Translations under genes and position numbers: made by a program
Source of the DNA: Cryptomeria japonica
Lineage: Eukaryota > Streptophyta > Pinopsida > Cupressales > Cupressaceae
Assembly: GCF_030272615.1 (NCBI RefSeq)
Contig: NC_081406.1
Location: 245,017,218 to 245,081,217, forward strand
Direction of reading: 5' to 3'
DNA length: 64,000 bases
Shown: positions 28,606-40,000 of the stretch, in pieces
Numbering within the stretch: the stretch's first letter is position 1
Layout: every line of letters begins with the position of its first letter
Notes under the pieces: generated by a model
The model's database searches: none
What the model saw: the letters and a program-made list of their open reading frames with translations, nothing else
What the model was told of the DNA's origin: nothing

Positions 28606-29690
28606 ATGGGGGGTTAGGTATTAAATCTCTTAAACCTTTCAACAAAGCTTTGTTAGCCAAACAAATTTGGAGGGCATATGGTATCAAGAGAGATTGAAGT
28701 AGGGTGTGGTTTGACAAATACATTCATAATCAGCCCATTCATTCCCTTCTCTACTCTAAAAATATCCCTGCTGGATCTTTTATATGAAATAGTATGATAA
28801 AATCTATTAAAGTTGCTAAAGCTAGAGTTGGATGGGTCCTTGGCAAAGGTAACAAAATCAGATTTTGGGAGGATGCCTGGATCAAAGATGAGCCTCTTTT
28901 TAATTAGGATTGCAACCATTTCATTGGAGACTATAAAAGGAGGTTTGGTTCTATGGTCTGTAATTAGTGGGAGGAGAATAAATGGGTTAGACCTGATGTG
29001 GTTTATGCTGGATTTTCTTCGCTCTAGCATGATTTGCTATCTTTTTCTGTCAGCAAAGGTTCTGATGATGTCTTCTTATGACAGAGTAATCCTAGGGGTA
29101 ATTTTACTATTGCCTCTGCTTATAAAAAAATAGCTACTTAGGCCTGCAACCCAATATGGACTAAAGTTTGGAATAGATTCCTCATTCATAAAGTTAATAT
29201 GTTTTTTTGGCTTGCAACTCACAACAAGATACTTACCATTGATAACCTGGTTCGAAGAGGATTCATGATTCCTAATAGGTGTGAGTTATGTCAAAAAGAG
29301 GCTAAGTTTGTGGATCATTTGTTCATTCACTGTTCTTTTACCTGGGAGATCTAGGGTAAAGTGTGGATGCAATGGAAAGTTGATTGGGTTATGCAAAATA
29401 GTTTTAAGGAAGTCCTTTGGCACTGGATTTTCCCTACCAAGCTTCACATGATTAAGACCCGCTGGTCCTTTGTCCTTCCTATGACTTGTTGGCATATTTG
29501 GAAGGAGAGAAACAATAGAATTTTTAGGGAGACTAAGTGTTCTTCTCATGTGGTTTTTGAAAAGATTTGTAGGGCTATTAAAGAAAATATCAATAGCATT
29601 CATAAAAGTAACAAGCACTGTAGTTATATTGACATGACTGATAATGAGAAAATCATTCTAACTGAATGGAAGTTGATACACAAGGTCTGA
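28606..29690 (+). pseudogene. LINE ORF2 continuation: post-RT region and zinc-binding domain
   Basis: Resumes at GGLGIKSLKPFNKALLAKQI, a block typical of plant L1 ORF2 downstream of the RT. It continues through WVLGKGNKIRFWEDAW to the zf-RVT region (FFWLATHNKILT, then CELCQKEAKFVDHLFIHC). There are several in-frame stops and frame changes, so it is not functional. About 1 kb of LINE sequence expected between 19197 and this point, including the catalytic YADD-type box, is absent. Confidence 0.88.
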
Positions 29691-29699
29691 AAGTCTGAT

Positions 29700-30224
29700 A
29701 TGAAGAGTAGAAGAGATAATGTTGTGTGGAGGTTCCCTCCTCATGATTGGGTTAAGGTGAACTTTGATGGTGCAGCTAAAGGAAATCCAAGGAATGCTGG
29801 AGGGGGAGGGATCATCAGAAACTCTTATGGATTTTGTGTTGCTGCGATTGCCTCTCCCTTTGGAGTTCAAAACAACCATGTGGCAGAAGCTTTGGTAATG
29901 TTAAAATGTCTTCAGCTTGTTCAGAGATTTAATTTTAAAAGAGTTTGGCTGTAGGGGGACTCCCTTAATATAATTCAGGCTATTAAAGGTATTAGTTCCC
30001 CTTCTTGGAATATCCAAAATATCATTGATAATGCAAAAAAATTGTTAGACGCCTATGATAGTGTGATTATTACCCATACCTTTAGGGAAGGTAACAGGGT
30101 AGCCAATTTGTTAGCCAATGAGGGGGTCATTTTAGCGGAGGATGCTAATTATATCGGAGAGTCATCATGTAGGAATGGAGCCCGAGAGCAATTATTTTAT
30201 GACAGAATCCATGGTACATATTAA
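29700..30224 (+). pseudogene. LINE RNase H domain
   Basis: Visible motifs in order: VKVNFDGAAKGNP (first catalytic Asp), NNHVAEALVMLKCLQL (Glu), a GDSLN block after an in-frame TAG (second Asp), and HTFREGNRVANLLANEG. In the last block the usual Asp (AD.LA) is Asn. The frame is interrupted between 29954 and 30042. The domain is C-terminal to the zinc-binding region, as in plant L1 elements with RNase H. Confidence 0.88.
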
Positions 30225-31548
30225 TTTCATTATTACCTTTCTAGGTTTGGACTTCAATGATAGATTTTGGAGTGAGGCGGATTGTCAAATGATTACCTCT
30301 CTCAGGCATCGCGATAATGAGTATTGGTGTGAAGGGCCTTATCCTATTAAGTACTAGTTTAATTTGCATGTTTTAAAAGGATACTTGAAAAACAAGAAAA
30401 TCATCTTGGTTTTTTATTCCAGAGTCTCTGTTCTTCAGCATTTGGCCAGTTTGCGCTCCTTTGAGGGTTTTGACTTGAACAACTATCACATTATGGGAGG
30501 AAATCTCAACCGTAATGAGGCTACTAGTTGTGATAGATGGAAGGGTGAAAGGAAAATTTGGACAAGGTTGCATAGATATGGCTTCACCGATTATATGGAG
30601 AAATTGCATGGGAGCAAGAAGTCAGTTTCCCGTGGTTTTGCCAAGGGATGGAAAAATAACAAAGTTACTTTGTTCAGTCAGACCTGAAAGTGGATGAAGA
30701 TCTGGTGGTTGAGGTGACCGGTTTGCAGAAGGATGGCATCAAGTTTTACAGAGACCGCAAGTTCTCGGTGGAAGCCATCAAGAATTTCCCCTATATTGAA
30801 GAGTTAGAGGCGAAGGATAATCCCTATGTTTCAGACAATAGGGATGATGCTCAACATAACATGGAGGAGGGAGACCCTAGGTCTGAGGATTCTGCCCCGG
30901 ATATGGAGAATGTAGATTCCATCCTGAATGCTGCTAGAAACAACACTTTGAAAATGTTCAATTTCCAGAAGTGGGTGGTTGATAACATCACTAGCATTCA
31001 GGAAAAACAGAGAGAGCTGGATTTTAAAATTGAAAATCTGGTTAAGGATATCAACATTAAAGGTAAAGAGGATAATGCAGAGGATACTAGTGTTGCAGAG
31101 GATGAAAAAGAAATTTCGGACTGGCCAAAAAGTGAGATTATAAAGGGAGATTTGAAGCACTTGGAGGATGTGGTGAGGAATCTCAAAGAAAAGGGTTAGT
31201 CTGATAATGATCTGATAAACAATCGGATTCAAAAAACTAAGAGTGCTTTGAGGAAATTCATGGAGCATAGTTTGGTTGTGTTGAAGGTGTCCTCTCAAAA
31301 CATGAATGTGCTGGTTGCTTGCCTGGAGAAGGATAAGCAGAATAAACACTGTGATTATTGATGACGAGTCAGCTTCTAGTTCTGTTAAACACTCCTCCAG
31401 ACGCAGAACTAGGCAAAATGCAAGTGAGCTGGAGCTAAAGACCAAAGGCAATCAACAGATGCTGGAAAATAAAGACCTAAAAGAGGAAACAAATGCAATG
31501 ATGATGTTGGTCAAGGATGCGGAAGAGACTATAAAGATTTTCACCTAA
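30142..31548 (+). pseudogene. Third ORF of the LINE, downstream of RNase H; unknown family
   Basis: A second coding stretch overlaps the end of the RNase H frame and runs about 460 codons to 31548. It is broken by a TAG near 30356, a frameshift near 30688, a stop near 31199 and another shift near 31310. The first half holds GFDLNNYHIMGGNLNRNEA, then RKIWTRLHRYGFTDYMEKLHG, then AKGWKNNKVTLF, and after the shift VDEDLVVEVTGLQKDGIKFY and RDRKFSVEAIKNFP. The second half is charged and likely coiled coil (IQEKQRELDFKIENL; LELKTKGNQQMLENKDLKEE). I do not recognise a named domain. Position inside the LINE and before its 3' end suggests it travelled with the element. Confidence 0.6.
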
Positions 31549-31735
31549 AATGTAATTTTGTTTTAGGTGTGCTAGTCTCTCGCTGGCCTTTTGTTGTTCT
31601 TTACTTTGGTTGTTCTTTTGCAGCCTTACTCTCTTTGTTCTATCTTCTCTAATTTCTCTATTGCTTTTCTTTTTGATATGTAAGCGGGTTTTAGGTCCCT
31701 TAAAACCTGATTTTCCTTAATCAAAAACTTATGAG
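31549..31735 (+). mobile_element. LINE 3' UTR and tail
   Basis: A T-rich segment ending in AAGCGGGTTTTAGGTCCCTT and then CCTTAATCAAAAA, in the style of plant LINE 3' ends. No clear target duplication could be matched to the truncated 5' end at 18412. Confidence 0.6.
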
Positions 31736-32609
31736 GTACAATAAATGTGAGATAAATTGACAAAGTGTAAACTAACTAAATAATATTTAGTATTATTATT
31801 ACAACGCTTAGAATAGAAAATGATTAGAACAGAAGGACTCTGATATAGAAAATAAATAAAATAATATTCTATAATTTATCCTTTATGACTAGAATTTACA
31901 ATAAAAAAATATCCTATAGAAAATTAGAACAAAATAAAAACTCACTCTCACTTATAATTTATTAGTAAAAACCATAATATTAAAGGAAATATACCTTATA
32001 CCCATTTTAAACAAAGTAATAAGTATTACATTGATTTAACTTGTGCCCTTAAATAATTATGTTTTTACAAATATAAAATAAATAATATTGATAAGATATA
32101 ATATCACTATTATAGAAATGTATATTTTGACCAATTTAGAAAATAAACAGATAATATTTAAAATATTCAAATATTCCCAAAGATATGAAATTAGTGGAGT
32201 TAGTAAAATAAAAGCTAATGTCACCAAGAGGTCACTAATATCCTTTTACAGATCAACAAAAAAATCAAAGAAAACAACAAAATTATAGTCTATAAATAAT
32301 ATATCCCAACCTAGAATAAATTGTGCATTGAGTTTATATGCATTTAACATAGTAATTGTCAATTTATAGAACTAGCATCTTCAAAATAAAACACATACAA
32401 AACTATAAAATAAAATAAAAGCAACAAAACATAATTCCTTCAAATTTACTTACCACATGTTAGATAAAACATAATCAACCAAAATCTTGTCACATTTATG
32501 TGAGAGCGACACCCCTCGAGAGAAATCATCTAAACAACCATACTTAAATAGTTCCCATAATAGTCTATACGAAATTATATGGTGTTTATGATGTATATAT
32601 ACACCATTA
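31736..32609. other. AT-rich spacer, nothing recognised
   Basis: No ORF, element terminus or RNA gene is supported between the LINE end and the 3' flank of the reductase gene. Confidence 0.5.
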
Positions 32610-32615
32610 TTTATT
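32610..32615 (-). promoter_or_regulatory. Candidate polyadenylation signal of the reductase gene
   Basis: The minus strand reads AATAAA about 58 nt downstream of the stop codon. Confidence 0.5.
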
Positions 32616-32672
32616 ACTAAATATCTCTAGATATTATGTATGAAAATGTGACAGATACAATAAGAAAAATAT

Positions 32673-34968
32673 TCAAACGTAGCGCTTCATATAAGAATCC
32701 ATGGTTGTGTATTTGACTTCTGGATAAAGTTCGGAAGCTTCAGTAGCATTGGGCCCAATTTCAAAATTGTAAAGATCCCCTCTAATGAAAATTTGATAGA
32801 GATGACCTCGTTTCATCTTCTCCAAATAAGATTCACCTGAAATTAAACAAAAATTGAGCTAATTAACATTTAACTTATAAACTAAAAAGTCTGTTTGTTT
32901 CTTTAAAATGATTTATTTTTAGTTTATAAAAAACACATACAAGGAATTATTGGCTAGACAATGATGTTGGCATATACTTTTAAAAAGTATTAAAATAATT
33001 GTATAAATAATATACATTACAAAAATTAAAAATAGCTACATATATGTCATTTAGTTGGATTACTTTCTAACAATTTTAGTTAAGATAAATATTTTTGATT
33101 CAGTGTAAACATTTAAACCAAGTTGCATGTCTCTTAATATAATATGTGGCTTCATCTCTTTTCTCTTTTTTAATTTGTTGAAATTAAATTAGATACTTTA
33201 TTAAAATACCAAAAAATTACCTTCCATATTTAGAAGTTGGTCCTCTGACATGTAGATTTTTTTCAACTTTAATCCTGACAATCTCTCCCATATTTCTACA
33301 ACTTCATTTTGTGAAAGTATATTCTTTGGTGGCCTCATAAACATAGTTTTGTTGAGGGTGCGAGGATCATCAATTGATTTGACGATGTATATTCCAACAT
33401 CGTCTTCATCCAGATAAATACCTATAAAGACAATATATATAATATAATAAATATGAGTCTTATGTGTTGTCTTTGTTTAAATAAATTATTCATGCAAAGA
33501 GACATTACCTTTAACATTTCCATCTCCATAGATGAGGACTTTATCTTGAGCAGGCATCATGGGGGCTTTATCTAGCAGTTGCCCTAAGCCTCCAGCAAAG
33601 AACCCAGCAAGCATATTTGCAGACACGTATGTGTAAGGAATATTCCTTGCTTCAATGGCACGTCGAACCTTTCTCTTATCAATGAATATACTATTACCAG
33701 GATGCAATGCATGCACCATAACATCTGGATCCATCCCAAACTCTGAAGGAAGAAATCTCTATTTTTCAAAGAAAACATAACATTACACAACTCATTAGAA
33801 TTTATACTTCAATACATTTATATAAACAATAGTTGACTCAAGAATCTTACCCAATTTGGTGTCTTTGATAACACACTTTCTAAGAAATTTTGTAGAATTT
33901 TATTTAACTCGGTTTCAATTGAGAGGCTAGATATGCTCATAGTGAAGAAAACCACTTAGCATTAAAATTATATGCAGCCTTCTAACTAGTAAATTTATCC
34001 CTAATACATGCACACATGCACATCTATTAGGAAACCTGTAATGTTGGAGTAGATGGACTTTCTAAAGGATGAATTGAGTGAGCCAATTCCACAAGCTACC
34101 CTTTACAAAGTTGCAAACAAAATGAGACAAATTTAGCACCTCTTACCTCATCAATGGTTGACAAGGTGAGAAAACCATGGTGGGTTTATAATGTTTATAT
34201 GGTGGTTTGGAATGTAGATGATTGAACTACATGGCTAGGATGTTAGACGTTTGGATCTTAACAAGTGCACAAAATTTATATTTTATAGATCTGGGTATAG
34301 ATAAAATCCATATACCTTAATATTGCCAGCTTCTTTGATGGCCTCCACTAGTTTGAGCTGATCAAGTATATGGTGATCCACCACACCACCTCCAATAGCA
34401 CTGATGACAACATCAACTTGTTTCACAGCATCCACAAGCTTTTGGTGGTCATCCAATGAAGCCTGCACAATATCATCAAATTGGATTGTTGAGATGAATC
34501 TGATATCAGATATCTACATTTTATTGTATCGTTCTTTCTGAATTCAATTGTGTTAAGTAATTTTACATTACTACATATTCAACAGAACAAATAAATCTAA
34601 AACAGAGTTTTTAACAAACAGTTCACTTTTCTTAGCTCATTAACCATTCTGTGGATCAGAAAGTGTGATCCGAAACGTTGATCAAAATATTCACAGACAA
34701 TCGAATCCAACCCAGAAACAGGCATCAAACAAACAGTTCACTGATTAAAGATAAGGTAAAACTAAACTTAAAAATGTTGGTATACCTCAAGAAGTTTGGC
34801 CCCAAGCTGTTTGAAGGATAAGAGCATCTGCACTTTATCAATGTCAGAGACCACCTCTGGCCTGAACAAAATATAAGTAGGATGGCCAAGAGCTATACTG
34901 GCCTTCACAATTCTTTTGCCAACATAACCAGTGCCCCCCACAATTAAAACTCTGCTCTTCATATCCAT
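32673..34968 (-). CDS. PLR: Pinoresinol-lariciresinol reductase (five exons, intact)
   Basis: Exons read on the minus strand: 34968-34786, 34462-34316, 33758-33509, 33421-33221 and 32836-32673. All introns are GT-AG and the coding length is 945 bp, giving 314 residues without a stop. The protein has the N-terminal NADPH motif [11 protein letters not shown] and [11 protein letters not shown]. Its [12 protein letters not shown] block puts a Lys at residue 138, the catalytic lysine of Thuja plicata PLR. The end [17 protein letters not shown] follows the PLR rather than the PCBER pattern. The family belongs to the atypical short-chain dehydrogenases and uses NADPH to reduce pinoresinol to lariciresinol and on to secoisolariciresinol in lignan synthesis, in the cytosol. 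Substrate stereochemistry cannot be read from the sequence. It is the only intact host gene seen here. Confidence 0.93.
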
Positions 34969-35134
34969 ACTATATGAATATGCTCTTCCTTACTGTTTTG
35001 CTGCAAAGACACCTGTAATGGAGCTTCTGGGACTGAACAGCACAAGCAAAACTTATCAGCTGTTTGCCTCAAAAAAGGATCTTAAATTAAGATCTCTGTT
35101 TTGCTGATGTCAAGTTAAATGCATAAACAATCCA

Positions 35135-35140
35135 TTTATA
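35135..35140 (-). promoter_or_regulatory. TATA box of the PLR gene
   Basis: The minus strand reads GGCTATAAATGG, with TATAAA ending 167 nt upstream of the start codon. With transcription starting about 30 nt downstream, the 5' UTR would be about 135 nt. No other TATA-like element is as well placed. Confidence 0.65.
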
Positions 35141-35935
35141 GCCTGAGAGCCCCAAAACATTTGAATTATGATGACAATTCTAGAGGAAGATTTATTGAAA
35201 TTTAATATTAATCTTGATTTGATGTTATTCTTACTTACCTGACATGGCAAATGCTGTTCATTACACAAGCATGTGGAAAATACTTGAAATGGACAAAAAT
35301 ACATGTGAAGAGAAGTTGTTAAGGTGGGTGTTAAGGATGGACCTGACACCAAATTCAGTAGAGTGCAGATGATATTATTATAATGATGGAGTACCTATAT
35401 CACAACGTGTGATCTGACTGATGCCAAATTTACAACTATTGGAATTGTTAGGATGTCTCCCATCAAAACATTATTCTTTTCACTTCATTAATGTCATAAT
35501 ATTGTTTTGTTTTGTTTTGGTTTTTTTTTGGTTTTTTTGGGGGATCTCACGTAACCTAGATTGGAAAGAGATTGATTCTCACTGTCAAAATTGATTCTAA
35601 AGAATAAAATTCTTTGTTAAATTAAGTAAAATTCCTTAATCAATTATACAATAACCTAATTTAGAAATAGTTTGGTAAGAGATGGATAATTATAATAATA
35701 TTTTAAAATTAAATCAGAATGATAAGAGTATTTAGCTTTTATATTGATGTTAGAATATACAAGGTGGGGATATGTAGAAATAATTTACTAATATTGAGAA
35801 AAAAATATTTTTCATGTCTATTTTTTTAGAATTGGGATATATATTCAAGATTTAATGTGGATTAATTTCAAGTGGTATGGATTGATCCTAAGCAATGTGG
35901 ATCTATACACTAATATATGGGTCTGATCCCATAAT

Positions 35936-36006
35936 GTGTTGGTTGAGTGATAGAGTTGTTGTTGTGACCACAAAGGTTCAAACCCCCACTAGGCCATTGT
36001 GATCCC
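35936..36006 (+). mobile_element. Old tRNA-derived SINE fragment (copy 1)
   Basis: An A-box-like stretch (GTTGGTTGAGTGATAGAG) is followed 21 nt later by a B-box (GGTTCAAACCCC), the spacing of a Pol III promoter. It also lies at 42657-42783 in copy 2, so it predates the duplication. Copy 1 has lost about 50 bp of the 3' part present in copy 2. Confidence 0.6.
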
Positions 36007-36941
36007 AAGCTTTTGCTTTCCTTCATCAACGCTCTTAATGAACTAAGTTTACAACCTTGAGTGAATATTCAACAAGTACACAAATGGCCCATACATAAAT
36101 GTTGATTTCTTTTAATGATCCAAATTGAAATTTTCATAGAATGGTTACTCTTTATAATTCCCATGATGTCTAGATTGTTGTCCTATATGAATTAAATACG
36201 CTAATGAATGTATTTAAATATTGATATAATAATAAGTTACACAAACATCTACCAAGTTGGCTTTCAATGACTACTTAAAAAGGTAGGAAATTAAGAATTT
36301 GAATTTTAAAAATTTGAATTTGGGGGTTCAATCTTGAGCCCTTAGATATTGAACCTTGTCATTGTCGACTTTATTCTCAATAAGAAAATGTAAATCTTCA
36401 TACCAAGAATATGCACATTGAAATGTGAGTTGATAATAAGTCAATTATGTGGAGATAGGTGCAAATAGAGCTAGGATAAGTTAGAATGCATGGAAATATG
36501 TGTAAGCAAGAGTAAATGGGAATGGATAAGGATTAGGGAATGATCCAAACTTAGCACAAAAATGCACCACTTGTAAATATATAATTGTTTCACGTCATTA
36601 TATCAAAATGAACCAAAAACTAAATGGGGGAAGACTTCTAGATGTTTAAATGTCATTCCACATTTTGAGAACATAAATGGACATAATAAAAAACAACTTA
36701 TTTATTTATTTATTGTACATTAAAGGAACCCTAAGAATTCTAAGAAGAGTTTTGCATCCCTACACAATGTTCTAAGTAGCCCAAGATAACTAAAGAGATT
36801 TGCATCAATTAATTAAACACCTTGAATGACTTAGAGGTCTAATTATCACTAATCACACCTCTAAATTACTCTAATAGATGGATCTTATGTCTTGCAATTG
36901 GACACTAGTGACAACAAATAATGGTTAAAGATAAGATGGGC

Positions 36942-36942
<1 letters not shown>

Positions 36943-37010
<68 letters not shown>
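36943..37010. repeat. (TA)n microsatellite
   Basis: TA run of about 66 bp. At the equivalent site in copy 2 only about 18 bp of TA remain (around 43688-43705). Confidence 0.9.
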
Positions 37011-37012
<2 letters not shown>

Positions 37013-40000
37013 CACTTCTTTGTGGCTATTATAATTAGCTAAATTGATTTCTAATTCTGCAACAAATAAATGTACAGGTTGGAGGATAGTGGCAAGAAAA
37101 CAACAATAATTAAAGTTGAAATTCCATTAGTGGGAGAAGGAAAATTAAAATAAATGGATACATGAATCACAACATTTGAAAGGCTACCCCAAGAAGGAAG
37201 TTTGAGCACAATCTTAGGGGAGAGGACCGTTGCGTACTCTTAGCTCTTAAAATCATACATCAATTTTTAATGATTTTTTTGGATTTCTTCATATGTGATT
37301 TTAGAACTTAAAGCTATTAATTCAACTTCTAGGTACTTACAATGAATATGAGAGGAGTCGTTATGTGTACCAATGTCCTAAAGTGGTTATTTAGAAGTGT
37401 CATGCATACATGCCCCACCACTAAAAATTTGTCACAACTCCTCTAGTGTACATATTACTCTAATAAAGGTGTCAACCAATACTTATGTACAAATACCCTA
37501 ATAATTGTGTGCTATGACTATCAAAAAGTTAAACAACTCCTCTAATAAGAAAAAATGGATAAATATGCATGCTAACTACACATCCAGAAAATAACTATTG
37601 ATTTATGTAAAATACTTTACTAAAATTTTAATTTTCATGTATTGATACGATAATTGAAACATGAACAAGTATTTCACTCTCCTGCCTATACAGATTGTTT
37701 CAGCTTCCATTTTCATTGTCAAAAACATTTAGTAAAATGAAATTATTTTAGTTTTTTCTCCCTTGCCACCTTCTGTTATTGATCGTTAATATTTATTTTC
37801 ATCCCAACTTTCTTTTTCAATTTTTTTTGTTTCTTTTCTGTGTTCTTGCACATCAAGGGTTTTGAGGAACTAAAGAGCTGAATTCACCATTTTTTTCTCT
37901 ATTCCTCATTAATGTCTGATAACCTTGCTGATGTGATTTATTTAATATAAGGCATTTACAACCTATAGAGTTACACCTAAGATGTCAACATTAATAATTT
38001 CACTTACCAAGTGCCTCTCCTATAATAAGGTTGGTATTTACACTACTCATGATCAATTCAGATCAAACACAATACAATCTATTATAAGTGGTTCTAATAA
38101 TTCTCTAACCATTAGAGCAATTGTTGTTTCATTTTATAATTAATTATTATTTAATTAATCTTTTTCATAATGTCAAAATTAGTTAATCCGACATAATTAG
38201 AATATCTTTCCTCAAAGAAAAATAATCATATAGACATAGTCCATTTTCAATAGTGTAATCTTCACTTGATATCAAAATTTTATTGTGTATTAAGATCATC
38301 TATGTTTGTGGGGAAAGTTTAAGTCACCTTACCCATATTGATACCATAGTCATCGATAACCAATTGGGTTTTATTTTTCTAAGTCAGATAAACACCTACA
38401 ATAATCTAATACAAAGCAATGCATATAATATACTTACATATACAATTTTAAGAAAGACAAGCAATTAATTTATAGTAATTGAAACTAGAACCATCATTAA
38501 ATACTTACAACACAAACTTTTAAGTTGCAAATTAGTTAGGCCTTACAATAATTTTCATCATTATATTTTTCCCCCACTTTGAGGAATGTGAATCTGGTGT
38601 TCAACATCTATTTGAAAGTTTATGAACATTCGTAACCAACATAAAAAATACATATTTAAAAATAGAAGGATGTAGCACCCATGTAAAGTAATGAACCAAT
38701 CTTGAATTTTTTGGTGTTTCTCTCCTTGACATCAGAGCTCCATAGGACCCTGGATAAGATAAAGAAAAGATGTACAGTGATTACTTCTATTACGCAAATG
38801 AAATAGACATAAATAACAAGTTTGTTGTAACTATCTAGAAAAAAATTGAGAAACTAGAAAGGGAGAAAGATTTAGAATTATGCCTATAGAAAGTGTTTTA
38901 GAAATGTTGAACCCAATGTGATTGTGTGAAGTGGTTCCCCTTAGAAATGGTAAATGTGATCTACTCAGTGGCTTAGTGTGTAATATAATGTTGCTCGTGT
39001 GTAGGCATGTAAATGCAATCTAGAACCATTTGGACCTATGTCTACGAGTCTTTCTATAGGCAAACATCATTATCTAAAATGTCAACATAAGGGCAATAGT
39101 GATGGTATATGCTCCCTTCAATTGGTTGTAACCATCAATTGGAAATGATACATGAATTTAAGTAAAAGGTAATCAAGTAACATATAAGAATGTGAGCACA
39201 TGTAGCATAATATAGTAAATGTCATATTAAGTAGCAATGTATGATAATCAAATGATTAATGTCAAAAAACAAACATGCATTTCTATATTAATCTGTATCA
39301 AATGTGGAATAATTTAGTGATAAACGTATAAGATCTAGAAACAACAAATAGTAAAATATCAAATGATAGGCATATAAGGTACATAAAGTGTAGATAATCA
39401 TCAAGGTCAAACAGATAAGGCTTTCCCCAAAATAAGCAAAATGATAATAATATATCACATAGAAACATATGAAATAAATGTTGGGAATGTGTTGTATAGC
39501 TTGCATGTAGAAATATTTGATATTTAATAATGGTATGTTCTATGTCTATGTGGGGTTCCACACATTGGAAATGGGTACTATTTTATGAGGGGTTGTAAAT
39601 ATACTTATTATTGGTGGTAGATTAGGGATTAATGGTTTATTTAATTAATTATAGGAATGCATTTAATTTATCAGGTTCATTGTGAAATGTATCCAATATT
39701 GTTTTAAAAATCAATGATTGGAAAACATGTTGTAAGCTACCTTGGAGTTGTGTATGCATTGATTATTTTTATCTTAGGCATTATAAAGTAGTCACACAAA
39801 TGACTAAGAATCTTCTAGTGGTATTTATCTTTCCTATTTCTCTCTTGCCTATAAATGTGTGTTTTTCGATAATCATCATGCTGGTGACCTAAGTTGTGGG
39901 TCTCAGAACCTTAAGGCTTGGTAATCCCCCAAGTGCCAAATGTGTCAGACCTATGAAGATCACCAGAAACCTATATTCAAATTGGGCAATTGAGTACCAA

